This document shows, piece by piece, positions 45,948-59,814 of a stretch of 64,000 nt of DNA. The notes beneath the pieces were generated by a model that was given only the letters and a program-made list of their open reading frames with translations, was not told where the DNA came from and ran no database searches. Both the position numbers and the translations under genes were made by a program. Numbering within the stretch: the first letter of the stretch is position 1; the number at the start of each line of letters is the position of its first letter. Source of the DNA: Heliocidaris erythrogramma (taxonomy: Eukaryota; Echinodermata; Echinoidea; Camarodonta; Echinometridae); NCBI GenBank assembly GCA_025617745.1, contig CM046871.1:36953751-37017750 (forward strand). The letters are read 5' to 3'.

Positions 45948-47743
45948 CTAGAATTTAATTCGTCATGAGGACGAATTAGGTGGTCTGTCCTTAAATTTGC
46001 ACGATCATGATTGTAATCAGGATGATCATATAAATGGGGAAATACTAAACAGAAGACAGGATGTCAAGAATGCCATGAATGGAGATGCTTCCTGAGGACA
46101 GGAATGTAGCAAAATGTGTAACGGTCATTGTAAAACGATTATGGTGATGATGATAATGGTGATTATGATGATTATAATGATATAATGATGATGGCGATGA
46201 TATAATAATATCGATGATGATCATGACGGTGATGGTAATAATGATGATGATACAGGATACTTGGGAGATTAACCCCATAGCTCTAATACAGGAGAGGAAA
46301 TCACAATTTCCATAGGGTTGTACACAAACTACTGTACACTACTTTCTAATGGACATAATATGGAAAATAAGGCAGTTTATTACATGATTTGTGATTTTTT
46401 ATGTTACAATAGTCGAAGAGGATGGTAAAATGACAGGCAAAAAGAAGCAAAAAATAAAAAATAAAAAATCGGCCCGGGGATCGAACCAGGTACCTTGACC
46501 ATGGTAGTCATGTGCTTTACCGATAGACCAGAATAGTTCCCATAGAGATAACACGTAAACGAAAACGGGATTCTCAAATCACATTTTGTACTGAAAAATT
46601 GGGCATGATCCCGACATCTGATCAAAAATTGGAGGGCTTACTAATGAAAGCTTATAGTCTCAGCTACAACATATTAAAATCTGGAAGGAAATAGACCAAA
46701 AATAACTGAGATACTGCTCAAAGAACGATGTCATGTAGATTCATGATTCGAAAAAAAATCATCTTCCATAGACATAACACGCAAATAGGGAACATTCTGA
46801 CATGGCATCTTTAATTGAAAATTTCAGTATGATGACGTCATCAAAATGAAAAATGGTGGCAACTGATCTGGTAGAGAATTGTCTGAGCTATAACATATCA
46901 AAATTTGGAAGAAAATCGATTACCTATTACTGAAATATTAGCAAATGAATACAAAAATGATGACGTCATTTTTTCAAAATCATTTTTTTGAGTTCATATG
47001 CAAATATGATGACGTTAGAACATGAGATCGGCAAAAAATTCTACATGAATTCAAATCTACATCTCACAGGCTTTCAGAATATGTAAGGGAATTGGGGTTT
47101 CCGTGCATTCTGAGGAGCTATGGCGAATTCTAGATAGGCATGTTTTTACCACTTTTTACATTAGAATTCCCATTGACGTGCGCACGAATTTGAAAGTTTG
47201 ATGTGCGCGTACGACATTATGGAAGGTCGAGAATGACTGTAAATAGTTGGAAATTGTCAAGAATAGTATCAGGAAGATGAAACATGCGAAAAAATGGCAT
47301 TTTTACGTTCTCTACGCGCTGTGCGCGCGCATAACGGGCGCGCGGACGCGCACGGACAGGAAATTTTAAAATGCTTAAAATGTCCTGAACAATACCCTAA
47401 TTTGATTAAAAAGTGATTTGGAGCATTTTTAAATTTTGACGCGCGCGTACGTGCGCGTCATGATGCGTGCACGGATTTTGATGACATTTTATGTTGACCC
47501 GTGACCTGAAGTTAATGTATGTCAAATATGGTTCATTTTTGATGACTCGTTATGAAGATATGATTGATAATGTGATTTCACAAAATGGCGCCTTGATGAC
47601 GTCACGATGACCTGATGACCTTGAAAAAGATAGGGGAACTTGATCTGATATGGCCTGATAATTGACAAAAATTTGAAGAAAATTGATCGAGTTGATTTTG
47701 AGATATTGTGTTCACAAGAAAGTGGTGGAAAAATAAAAATAAA
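45948..47743 (-). repeat. Array unit 12 (type A, 1.80 kb)
   Basis: Starts CTAGAATTTAATTCGTCATG. tRNA-like variant i at 46469-46530; the A tract is interrupted by T. The end matches unit 5 (AGATATTGTGTTCACAAG). Confidence 0.9.
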
Positions 47744-47990
47744 CTAGAATTTAATTCGTCATGAGGACGAATTAGGTGGTCTGTCTTTCAATTTGTACGA
47801 TCATGATTGTAATCAGGATGATCATAATAATGGGGAAATACTAAACTGCAAAGAGTATGTCAAGAATGCCATGAATGGAGATGCTTCTTGAGGACATCAT
47901 AATGATGATGGTGATAATGATGATAATGATTGGGATAATGGTGATGACCATGACTGCAATGACAGTGACCTTAAAGTAGATATTCAAAGA
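47744..47990 (-). repeat. Unit 13: truncated type-A start
   Basis: The CTAG hairpin start and leader are normal to about 47890. It then jumps into a short GATAAT run and TGACCATGACTGCAATGACA, a type-B-like piece, and ends at unique sequence. Confidence 0.8.
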
Positions 47991-48900
47991 AAATCACAAA
48001 TATGGCAAATAATGTATCACTAGAAACTGGGAAGCTTACAGATGGCAATCGTATAAGTTTTATGTCAACTGCGTATCTGATGATTATAAAAACAACACAA
48101 ATAAAAGCTCTTCTCAGCATCTGGAATATCCGAGGATTCGCCAGAAATATAGCGATGTTTTGATGTCGTCACACAATTAGGGATCGATCCTGCTTAAGCA
48201 GACGACGTCCTATAATGAATGAACGTAATTGCAATGCAATTATTTATCAAATTATAAAGAGTTTGATGTATTTAAACATGACCTTATTTCACACCATTAT
48301 AAAGGGAAAGTGAAACGGATTCTGATAGCTAAAACCGTTTGATTGTAAATACACAGGAGAAGGGTCAATGATCAATGAAATAAACCCCACTTTCAAATTG
48401 AAAAGCCCTCCGAATAATAGCAGGATGGTATTCGTTCCTCTTGAAACGCCGAACATGCCCCGGTGCAGCAGCTGAAAATACAATGGCGTCTTATTTTGTT
48501 TACAAGTGACTGATTCCTTTATTTTTTAAACGCTGCACTTTTCATCAAAATAATACCATACACGAAGTTAAGAGTGAGGCAACAGACTAACATTAAGACT
48601 AGTGAAGGAAGAGAAATAAGTGAAGAGGAGATGACAAAATAGGCTCTGAAAAATGTGTAAGATGTTATGGGACATCTTCTGCTTAGACAGGACTGGTCCA
48701 TGTGTGTCGTCACATATCTCAGCAGCGTTCGAGGAGTTCTTCAGCTGCTATATCGGGGGTTGTATTTTACCGTTTTATAATTGATAATAATCACTACTTC
48801 AAATGTTTCCAAGCGTTGAATTTGGATAACCTTGTTTAATTTATGCCATGTATGCAATAATAAGTATTAAGCCAATATTTAAAATCATCAGAGTTCTACT
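47991..48900. other. Unique sequence interrupting array 2; no gene seen
   Basis: About 900 bp unlike any array unit, without a convincing ORF on either strand. It could be an insertion or a remnant of the original intron. Confidence 0.6.
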
Positions 48901-50285
48901 TTAACCATGCCAAATATGAAAGAGAAATCACATTTCGTTATGAAGATACAACCATAAGTTGATTTGCACAAAATGGCGCTTAGATGATGTCACGATAACC
49001 TGATGACCATGAAAAAGATGTGGGAACTTGACCTTATTAGGACCGATGACTGACGAAAATTTGAAGATAATTGAGTGAGCCAATTTTGAGAATTTGTGAT
49101 ATCAATAGGATTAATGATATTGCAGGATAACTTTAATACACTTCAGGAATTCAGATTTTCCATAAGGTTATACATAAACTACTGCACACTACTTTCTAAC
49201 AGACATAACATGCAAAATAAGGCATTTGATCAAAAATTGGAGACCACATTTATAAAAGCTTATAGTCTCAGCTATAACATACTAAAATCTGGAAGAAAAT
49301 AGACCCAAAACAACTGAGATACAGCTCAGAGAACAATGTCATGTAGATTCATGATTTTTTAAAAAAAGGTCATCTTCCATAGACATACAACACGCAAATA
49401 GGGAAAATTCTGACATGGCATCTTTATTTGAAAATTTCTCTATAATGACGTCATCAAAATGAAAAATGGTGGTGACCGATTTTGCAGGAAATTGCCTCAG
49501 CTACAACATATTAAAATCTGGGCGAGAAACGACCAATAATTACGAATCTAGAGCCAAATTTGTATAAATGTGATGACGTCAAAACATGAAAAATGGAAAT
49601 TTTGAATTCTGCCGCCATTTTGATGACGTCATAATGTTTATAAGGGTCAAATGATACATGAAATGACATCCATGATTCATACCCTAACTGATGATGATGG
49701 GGGGGGGGGGGGGGGGGGGGGGAGGAGTTGTCAACGGGCTATCTAACAAGCTACAGTGAATTTTGTATAGGCATGTTTTTGCCCATATATGGCCTATAGT
49801 GAGGGATCACGCCCGCGCGTGCTGCAAAATTTGACGGACGATAATTTCCTTCTTAATTGTCGTAGAAAGATAGAAAAGGTATCAAATTGCTCAGAATTTT
49901 GTGTTCTATGAGGGCACACAAGAAAAAATGGCGATTTTAGGCTCCGTCATGGTGGAATACGGGAAAACGCGCACGCACCCGTGTACGCGCGCAAATTTTG
50001 AAATGCTCAAAATGACCTGAAACGTGTGCAGACTTGATCCTACGTGATTTTGAGCATTTTTAAATTTTGACGCGCGCGTACGCGCACGTCCTGACCTTTA
50101 GATGACCTGTGAGGACGTGACTTGATGACCCGTCATGTGAACTTCATGTGATGCGAATATAGTTGATTTTTGATGATCGATTATGAAGATATAATCGATC
50201 TTGTAAATTTACAAAATGGCGTCTTGATGACGTCACGATGACATGATGACCTTGTGCTTTTCACAGTCAAGTTTTCGTACAAAAT
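48901..50285 (-). repeat. Old, divergent array unit
   Basis: Recognisable unit wording (CCATGCCAAATATGAAAGAG, GATGACGTCATCAAAATG.. pieces, GACGCGCGCGTACGCGCACG) in the usual order, but with many substitutions and no tRNA-like segment or poly-A. It contains a run of 24 G at 49699-49722. Confidence 0.8.
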
Positions 50286-50561
50286 TTTATGGCTGTGCCA
50301 AATTTCAAAAAGATTCAAGATTTAGTTTTTAAGTATTGGGCCTAGCAAAAAATAGTGGTTTTGGTGGTTTTTGGAGAATTAATATGAAATTTCCATTTTT
50401 TCATTTGTCAATGGGAGGAAAAAAAGGAAAAATGTGAAGAATCTTTGAATTGGAAGTAAAATGGTCCCACATTTCCTGCAAATCTGAACCATTTTTTTCG
50501 TTGTAGATGGCAGGATGGAGGAGCTATTAAGGAAAAGATGGACAAGAAAACGACGTCGACA

Positions 50562-50596
<35 letters not shown>

Positions 50597-50850
50597 AATT
50601 GAGCTACGAATCTGCTTTTTGGTGTGCATGATGTTTGGTCAAGATGTGATGATTGTGGAAAGATTCAGAAAGATCGACCAACTTGTTTAGGAGTTATCGG
50701 GGTTGGCATTTTTCATTGTTGTGCGCGCACTGACGCGCGAACATAAGCGTACGCGCGCGTCTAATTTTCTGAAATTGACCGGATCAGTATTAGCTTTAAT
50801 CCTGCCAAATATGAGTGAGAAATGACTTTCCGTTATGAAGATATGACCAT
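50286..50850. other. Divergent segment between old units, with 30-A tract
   Basis: No gene. A run of about 30 A at 50565-50594, then a small piece with TACGCGCGCGTC and GTTATGAAGATATGACCATG that recalls the array unit. Confidence 0.55.
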
Positions 50851-52381
50851 GAACTAATACACGACAGGGAATCAAAATTTCCATAGGGTTGTACACAAAC
50901 TACTGGAGACTACTTTCCAATGGAAATAACATGCAAAATAAGGCAGTTTATTGCATGGTTTGTGATTGTGTATGTTATAATAGTCGAACAAGATCGTAAA
51001 ATGAAAGGCAAAAAGAAGCAAAAAAAATTTTTTTTAATGGACGCACCGGGGATCGAACCTGGGTCACCGGAATGGGAGGCAAGTGCTTTGACCAATAGAC
51101 CAAAATATTTCCCATAGAGATAACACGTAAACGAAAAACGGGATTCTCAAATCCCATTTGGTAGTTCAAAATTGGGCATAATCCCGACATCTGTTCAAAA
51201 ATTGGAGACAACATTTATGAAAGCTTATAGTCTCAGCTATAACATATTAAAATCTGGAAGGAAATAGACCAAAAATAACTGAGATACTGCCCAGAGAACG
51301 ATGTCATGTAGATTCATGAGTCGAAAAAAAATCATCTTCCATAGACATAACACGCAAATAGGGGAAATTCTGACATGGCGTCTTTAATTGAAAATTTCAC
51401 TATGATGCCTTCATCAAAATGAAAAATGCTGGTCCTGATCTGGTAGAGAATTGTCTCAGCTATAACATATCAAAGTTTGGAAGAAAATCGACTACCTATT
51501 ACTGAAATATTATCACATGAACACAAAAATGATGACGTCATTCTTTTCAAAATGAGAGTTTTGAGTTCATAGGCAGATACGATGACGTTAGAACATGAGA
51601 TCGGCAAAAATTCTACATGAATTCAAATCCACAACTCACAGGCTTCCAGAATATGTACAGGAATTTGGGGGTATCCGTGCATTCTGACGAGCTATGGCGA
51701 ATTCTAGATAGGCATGTTTTCACCACTTTTTACATTAGAATGCCCATTGACGCGCCCACGTAATTGAAAATTTGACGCGCGCGTGTGGCATTATGGAAGG
51801 TCGAGAATGACTGTAAATAGTTGGAAATTGTCAACAATAGTATCAGCAAGACAAACCATGCGAAAAAACGGAGTTTTTACGTTCTCTACGCGCTGTGTGC
51901 GCGCATAACGCGAGGACAAACGCGCACGGACGGAAAATTTTGAAATGCTCAAAATGTCCTGAACCATACTCTAATTTGATTAAAAAGTGATTTTGAGCAT
52001 TTTTAAATTTTGACGCGCGCGTACGTGCGCGTCATGATGCGTGCGCGGATTTTGATGGCATTTTATGTTGACCCTTGACCTGAAGTTGATGTGTGTCAAA
52101 TATGGTTCATTTTTGATGACTCGTTATGAAGATATGATTGATAATGTGATTTCACAAAATGGCGCCTGGATGACGTCACGATGACCTGATGACCTTGAAA
52201 AAGATAGGGGAACTTGATCTGATATGGTCTGATAATTGACAAAAATTTGAAGAAAATTGATCGAGTTGATTTTGAGAAATTGTGTTCACAAGAAAGTGGT
52301 GGAAAAATAAAAATAAAGAATAAAGAATAAAGAAAATTCTGACGAAATTAAAAGGTGATCTGTCGTTGACAGACCACCTAA
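50851..52381 (-). repeat. Array unit lacking its start (variant ii tRNA-like segment) plus mini-palindrome
   Basis: Begins in mid-unit (CTAATACACGACAGGGAATC) without CTAG or microsatellite. tRNA-like variant ii at about 51038-51102. Normal end with a mini-palindrome at 52328-52380. Confidence 0.85.
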
Positions 52382-54827
52382 CTAGACATTGAATTCGTCA
52401 CTGAAGACGAATTAGGTGATCTGTCTTGATCTTGATATTTTTGACGAAGACGAATGACAAAATGATAATGTGAAAGGTGACGTTGATATCACGAGGACAT
52501 TAATTATAATGAATCTAATCAAGATTTTTATGATTTCAGCCCTTTCCTAGCATTTTCAATTCGTAGGCTCTAGCTACTACATTATTAGTGAAATAGCGCC
52601 CCTTTGTTTCAATGGGACATAAAGTGTGTGAACATGAATTTTGGATGATTCGTGGATATCATGACAATGATGATAATGATGTTGATGATAATCATCATCA
52701 TCATCATGAATATCATCATGACAGTAATGATAATGATGTTGATGATAATCATGATAATGATTATATCATGACAGTGATGATAATGATGTGGATGATAATC
52801 ATCATCATCATGATGAATATCATCATGACAGTGATGATGACAATGATGTTGATGATCATTATATCATCATGACAGTGATGATGATAATGTGGACGATAAT
52901 CATTACCATCATCATCATGAATATTATGACAGTGATGGTGATACTGTGATGTTGATGATAATCATGATAATCATGATGATGATGGTGATGATAATGTTGA
53001 TAATCATGGTGATGATGATGATAATGATGATGATTGATGGTGATGATGATGCTGATGATAATCATTATCATCATGAATATCATCATAGTGATGATGATAA
53101 TGATGTTGATGATAATCATGATGATGATAATGATAATGGTGATGACCATGACTGAAATGACATTGACCATGCCAAATATGAAAGAAAGATGACATTTCGT
53201 GAAGAAGATACGATCAAGATGCGGGAACTTGACCTTATTAGGAGTGATGACTGACAAAAATTTGAAGATAATTGACTAAGCCAATTTTGAGAAATTGTGA
53301 TATCAAATAGGACGATTTGATATTGCAGGATACTTGGGAGATAAACCCCATAGCTCTAATACACGACAGGGAATCAAAATTTCCATAGGGTTGTACACAA
53401 ACTACTGCACATTACGTTCTAATAGACATAACATGGAAAATAACGCAGTTTATTACATGATTTGTGATTGTTTATGTTATAATAGTCGAAGAGGATGGTA
53501 AAATAACAAGCAAAAACAAGCAAAAAAAAAAAAAAAAAAAAAAATCGGCCCCGGGGATCGAACCAGGTACCTTGACCATGGTAGTCATGTGCTTTACCGA
53601 TAGACCAGAATATTTCCCATAGAGATAGCACGTACACGAAAAACGGGATTCTAAAATCCCATTTTGTACTTAAAAATTGGGCATGATGCCGACATCTGAT
53701 CAAAAATTGGAGACCACACTTGTAAAAGCTTATAGTCTCAGCTACAACATATTAAAATCTGGAAGAAAATAGAGCAAAAATAACTGAGATACTGCTCAGA
53801 GAACGATGTCATGTAGATTCATGATTCGAAAAAAAATCATCTTCCATAGACATAACACGCAAACAGGGAAAATTCTGACATGGCATCTTGCATTGAAAAT
53901 TTCAGTATGATGACGTCATCAAAATGAAAAATGGTGGTGACTGATCTGGTAGAGAATTGTCTCAGCTATAACATATCAAAATTTGGAAGAAAATCGATCA
54001 CCTATTACTGAAATATTAGCAAATGAATACAAAAATGATGACGTCATTTTTTCAAAATCATTTTTTTGAGTTCATATGCAAATATGATGACGTTAGAACA
54101 TGAGATCGGCAAAAATTCTACATGAATTCAAATCTACAACTCCAGGCTTTCAGAATATGTAAGGGAATTGGGGAGTTTCCGTGCATTCTGAGGAGCTATG
54201 GCGAATTCTAGATAGGCATGTTTTTACCACTTTTTAGATTAGAATTCCCATTGACGTGCGCACGAATTTGAAAGTTTGATGCGCGCGTACGACATTATGG
54301 AAGGTCGAGAATGACTATAAATAGTTGGAAATTGTCAAGAATAGTATCAGGAAGATGAAACATGCGAAAAAATGGCGTTTTTACGTTCTCTACGCGCTGT
54401 GCGCGCGCATAACGCGCGCGCGGACGCGCACGGACGGAAAATTTTGAAATGCTTAAAATGTCCTGAACCATTCTCCAATTTGATTAAAAAGTGATTTTGA
54501 GCATTTTTAAATTTTGACGCGCGCGTACGTGCGCGTCATGATGTGTGCGCGGATTTTGATGACATTTTATGTTGACCCTTGACGTGAAGTTAATGTATGT
54601 CAAATATGGCTCAATTTTGATGATTCGTTATGAAGATATGATTGATAATGTGATTTTACAAAATGGCGTCTAGATGACGTCATGATGACCTGATGACCAT
54701 GAAAAAGATACCCGAGCTTGACCTTATATGACCTGATGACTTACTGAAATGTCATGAAATTTGACTGAAAAGTTTTTGAGATTTCGTGGAAACAAGAAAG
54801 GGGGGAAAAATAAAAATAAATAAATAA
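52382..54827 (-). repeat. Array unit 14 (type B, 2.45 kb)
   Basis: Long microsatellite at about 52655-53150. tRNA-like variant i at 53545-53607. Nearly identical to unit 2, which lies 28 kb away across exons 11-13. Confidence 0.9.
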
Positions 54828-57272
54828 CTAGACATTGAATTCGTCACTGAAGACGAATTAGGTGATCTGTCTTGATCTTGATATTTTTGACGAAGACGAA
54901 TGACAAAATGATAATGTGAAAGATGACGTTGATATCACGAGGACATTAATTATAATGAATCTAATCAAGATTTTTTATGATTTCAGCCCTTTCCTAGCAT
55001 TTTCAATTCGTAGGCTCTAGCTACTACATTATTAGTGAAATAGCGCCCCCTTTGTTTCAATGGGACATAAAGTGTGTGAACATGAATTTTGGATGATTCG
55101 TGGATATCATGACAATGATGATAATGATGTTGATGATAATCATCATCATCATCATGAATATCATCATGACAGTAATGATAATGATGTTGATGATAATCAT
55201 GATAATGATTATATCATGACAGTGATGATAATGATGTGGATGATAATCATCATCATCATGATGAATATCATCATGACAGTGATGATGACAATGATGTTGA
55301 TGATCATTATATCATCATGACAGTGATGATGATAATGTGGACGATAATCATTACCATCATCATCATGAATATTATGACAGTGATGGTGATACTGTGATGT
55401 TGATGATAATCATGATAATCATGATGATGATGGTGATGATAATGTTGATAATCATGGTGATGATGATGATAATGATGATGATTGATGGTGATGATGATGC
55501 TGATGATAATCATCATCATCATGAATATCATCATAGTGATGATGATAATGATGTTGATGATAATCATGATGATGATAATGATAATGGTGATGACCATGAC
55601 TGAAATGACATTGACCTTAGCCATGCCAAATATGAAAGAAAGATGACATTTCGTGAAGAAGATACGATCAAGATGCGGGAACTTGACCTTATTAGGAGTG
55701 ATGACTGACAAAAATTTGAAGATAATTGACTACGCCAATTTTGAGAAATTGTGATATCAAATAGGACGATTTGATATTGCAGGATACTTGGGAGATAAAC
55801 CCCATAGCTCTAATACACGACAGGGAATCAAAATTTCCATAGGGTTGTACACAAACTACTGCACATTACGTTCTAATAGACATAACATGGAAAATAACGC
55901 AGTTTATTACATGATTTGTGATTGTTTATGTTATAATAGTCGAAGAGGATGGTAAAATAACAAGCAAAAACAAACAAAAAAAAAAATCGGCCCCGGGGAT
56001 CGAACCAGGTACCTTGACCATGGTAGTCATGTGCTTTACCGATAGACCAGAATATTTCCCATAGAGATAGCACGTACACGAAAAACGGGATTCTAAAATC
56101 CCATTTTGTACTTAAAAATTGGGCATGATGCCGACATCTGATCAAAAATTGGAGACCACACTTGTAAAAGCTTATAGTCTCAGCTACAACATATTAAAAT
56201 CTGGAAGAAAATAGACCAAGAATAACTGAGATACTGCTCAGAGAACGATGTCATGTAGATTCATGATTCGAAAAAAAATCATCTTCCATAGACATAACAC
56301 GCAAATAGGGAAAATTCTGACATGGCATCTTGCATTGAAAATTTCAGTATGATGACGTCATCAAAATGAAAAATGGTGGTGACTGATCTGGTAGAGAATT
56401 GTCTCAGCTATAACATATCAAAATTTGGAAGAAAATCGATCACCTATTACTGAAATATTAGCAAATGAATACAAAAATGATGACGTCATTTTTTCAAAAT
56501 CATTTTTTTGAGTTCATATGCAAATATGATGACGTTAGAACATGAGATCGGCAAAAATTCTACATGAATTCAAATCTACAACTCCCAGGCTTTCAGAATA
56601 TGTAAGGAATTGGGGAGTTTCCGTGCATTCTGAGGAGCTATGGCGAATTCTAGATAGGCATGTTTTTACCACTTTTTACATTAGAATTCCCATTGACGTG
56701 CACACGAATTTGAAAGTTTGATGCGCGCGTACGACATTATGGAAGGTCGAGAATGACTATAAATAGTTGGAAATTGTCAAGAATAGTATCAGGAAGATGA
56801 AACATGCGAAAAAATGGCGTTTTTTTACGTTCTCTACGCGCTGTGCGCGCGCATAACGCGCGCGCGGACGCGCACGGACGGAAAATTTTGAAATGCTTAA
56901 AATGTCCTGAACCATACTCTAATTTGATTAAAAAGTGATTTTGAGCATTTTTAAATTTTGACGCGCGCGTACGTGCGCGTCATGATGTGTGCGCGGATTT
57001 TGAACACATTTTATGTTGACCCTTGACGTGAAGTTAATGTATGTCAAATATGGCTCAATTTTGATGATTCGTTATGAAGATATGATTGATAATGTGATTT
57101 TACAAAATGGCGTCTAGATGACGTCATGATGACCTGATGACCATGAAAAAGATACCCGAGCTTGACCTTATATGACCTGATGACTTACTGAAATGTCATG
57201 AAATTTGACTGAAAAGTTTTTGAGATTTCGTGGAAACAAGAAAGGGGGGGAAAAATAAAAATAAATAAATAA
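54828..57272 (-). repeat. Array unit 15 (type B, 2.45 kb)
   Basis: Microsatellite at about 55100-55595. tRNA-like variant i at 55987-56049. Shares private changes with unit 16 (GCGCCCCCTTTG, ATTGACCTTAGCCATGCC). Confidence 0.9.
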
Positions 57273-59814
57273 CTAGACATTGAATTCGTCACTGAAGACG
57301 AATTAGGTGATCTGTCTTGATCTTGATATTTTTGACGAAGACGAATGACAAAATGATAATGTGAAAGATGACGTTGATATCACGAGGACATTAATTATAA
57401 TGAATCTAATCAAGATTTTTTATGATTTCAGCCCTTTCCTAGCATTTTCAATTCGTAGGCTCTAGCTACTACATTATTAGTGAAATAGCGCCCCCTTTGT
57501 TTCAATGGGACATAAAGTGTGTGAACATGAATTTTGGATGATTCGTGGATATCATGACAATGATGATAATGATGTTGATGATAATCATCATCATCATCAT
57601 GAATATCATCATGACAGTAATGATAATGATGTTGATGATAATCATGATAATGATTATATCATGACAGTGATGATAATGATGTGGATGATAATCATCATCA
57701 TCATGATGAATATCATCATGACAGTGATGATGACAATGATGTTGATGATCATTATATCATCATGACAGTGATGATGATAATGTGGACGATAATCATTACC
57801 ATCATCATCATGAATATTATGACAGTGATGGTGATACTGTGATGTTGATGATAATCATGATAATCATGATGATGATGGTGATGATAATGTTGATAATCAT
57901 GGTGATGATGATGATAATGATGATGATTGATGGTGATGATGATGCTGATGATAATCATCATCATCATGAATATCATCATAGTGATGATGATAATGATGTT
58001 GATGATAATCATGATGATGATAATGATAATGGTGATGACCATGACTGAAATGACATTGACCTTAGCCATGCCAAATATGAAAGAAAGATGACATTTCGTG
58101 AAGAAGATACGATCAAGATGCGGGAACTTGACCTTATTAGGAGTGATGACTGACAAAAATTTGAAGATAATTGACTACGCCAATTTTGAGAAATTGTGAT
58201 ATCAAATAGGACGATTTGATATTGCAGGATACTTGGGAGATAAACCCCATAGCTCTAATACACGACAGGGAATCAAAATTTCCATAGGGTTGTACACAAA
58301 CTACTGCACATTACGTTCTAATAGACATAACATGGAAAATAACGCAGTTTATTACATGATTTGTGATTGTTTATGTTATAATAGTCGAAGAGGATGGTAA
58401 AATAACAAGCAAAAACAAACAAAAAAAAAAATCGGCCCCGGGGATCGAACCAGGTACCTTGACCATGGTAGTCATGTGCTTTACCGATAGACCAGAATAT
58501 TTCCCATAGAGATAGCACGTACACGAAAAACGGGATTCTAAAATCCCATTTTGTACTTAAAAATTGGGCATGATGCCGACATCTGATCAAAAATTGGAGA
58601 CCACACTTGTAAAAGCTTATAGTCTCAGCTACAACATATTAAAATCTGGAAGAAATAGACCAAGAATAACTGAGATACTGCTCAGAGAACGATGTCATGT
58701 AGATTCATGATTCGAAAAAAAATCATCTTCCATAGACATAACACGCAAATAGGGAAAATTCTGACATGGCATCTTGCATTGAAAATTTCAGTATGATGAC
58801 GTCATCAAAATGAAAAATGGTGGTGACTGATCTGGTAGAGAATTGTCTCAGCTATAACATATCAAAATTTGGAAGAAAATCGATCACCTATTACTGAAAT
58901 ATTAGCAAATGAATACAAAAATGATGACGTCATTTTTTCAAAATCATTTTTTGAGTTCATATGCAAATATGATGACGTTAGAACATGAGATCGGCAAAAA
59001 TTCTACATGAATTCAAATCTACAACTCCCAGGCTTTCAGAATATGTAAGGGAATTGGGGAGTTTCCGTGCATTCTGAGGAGCTATGGCGAATTCTAGATA
59101 GGCATGTTTTTACCACTTTTTACATTAGAATTCCCATTGACGTGCACACGAATTTGAAAGTTTGATGCGCGCGTACGACATTATGGAAGGTCGAGAATGA
59201 CTGTAAATAGTTGGAAATTGTCAAGAATAGTATCAGGAAGATGAAACATGCGAAAAAATGGCGTTTTTACGTTCTCTACGCGCTGTGCGCGCGCATAACG
59301 CGCGCGCGGACGCGCACGGACGGAAAATTTTGAAATGCTTAAAATGTCCTGAACCATACTCTAATTTGATTAAAAAGTGATTTTGAGCATTTTTAAATTT
59401 TGACGCGCGCGTACGTGCGCGTCATGATGTGTGCGCGGATTTTGATGACATTTTATGTTGACCCTTGACCTGAAGTTCATGTGTGTCAAATATGGTTCAT
59501 TTTTGATGACTCGTTATGAAGATATGATTGATAATGTGATTTCACAAAATGGCGCCTGGATGACGTCACGATGACCTGATGACCTTGAAATAGATACCCG
59601 AGCTTGACTTGATAGGTCCTCATGACTGTAGAGATTTTGATAAAAATTGACTCAGCCGATATTGAGGAATCATGGTAACAAGAAAGTGGTGGAAAAAATA
59701 AAAATAAATAATAAAGAAATAATAAAGAAAGAAAATTCTGACGAAATTAAGAGGTGGTCTGTCGACTACGACAGACCACCTAATAAACTAGAATTTAATT
59801 CGTCATGAAGACGA
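57273..59814 (-). repeat. Array unit 16 (type B, mini-palindrome and a remnant start at its end)
   Basis: tRNA-like variant i at 58432-58493. Nearly identical to unit 15 up to its last part, where it changes to a type-A-style ending. It ends with a mini-palindrome (59727-59783) and a 27-bp remnant of a type-A start (59788-59814). Confidence 0.9.

Noticed and set aside
50975-51214. Reverse frame reading SGDPGSIPG
   Set aside because: A common translation artefact of tRNA-derived B-box sequence, not a gene.
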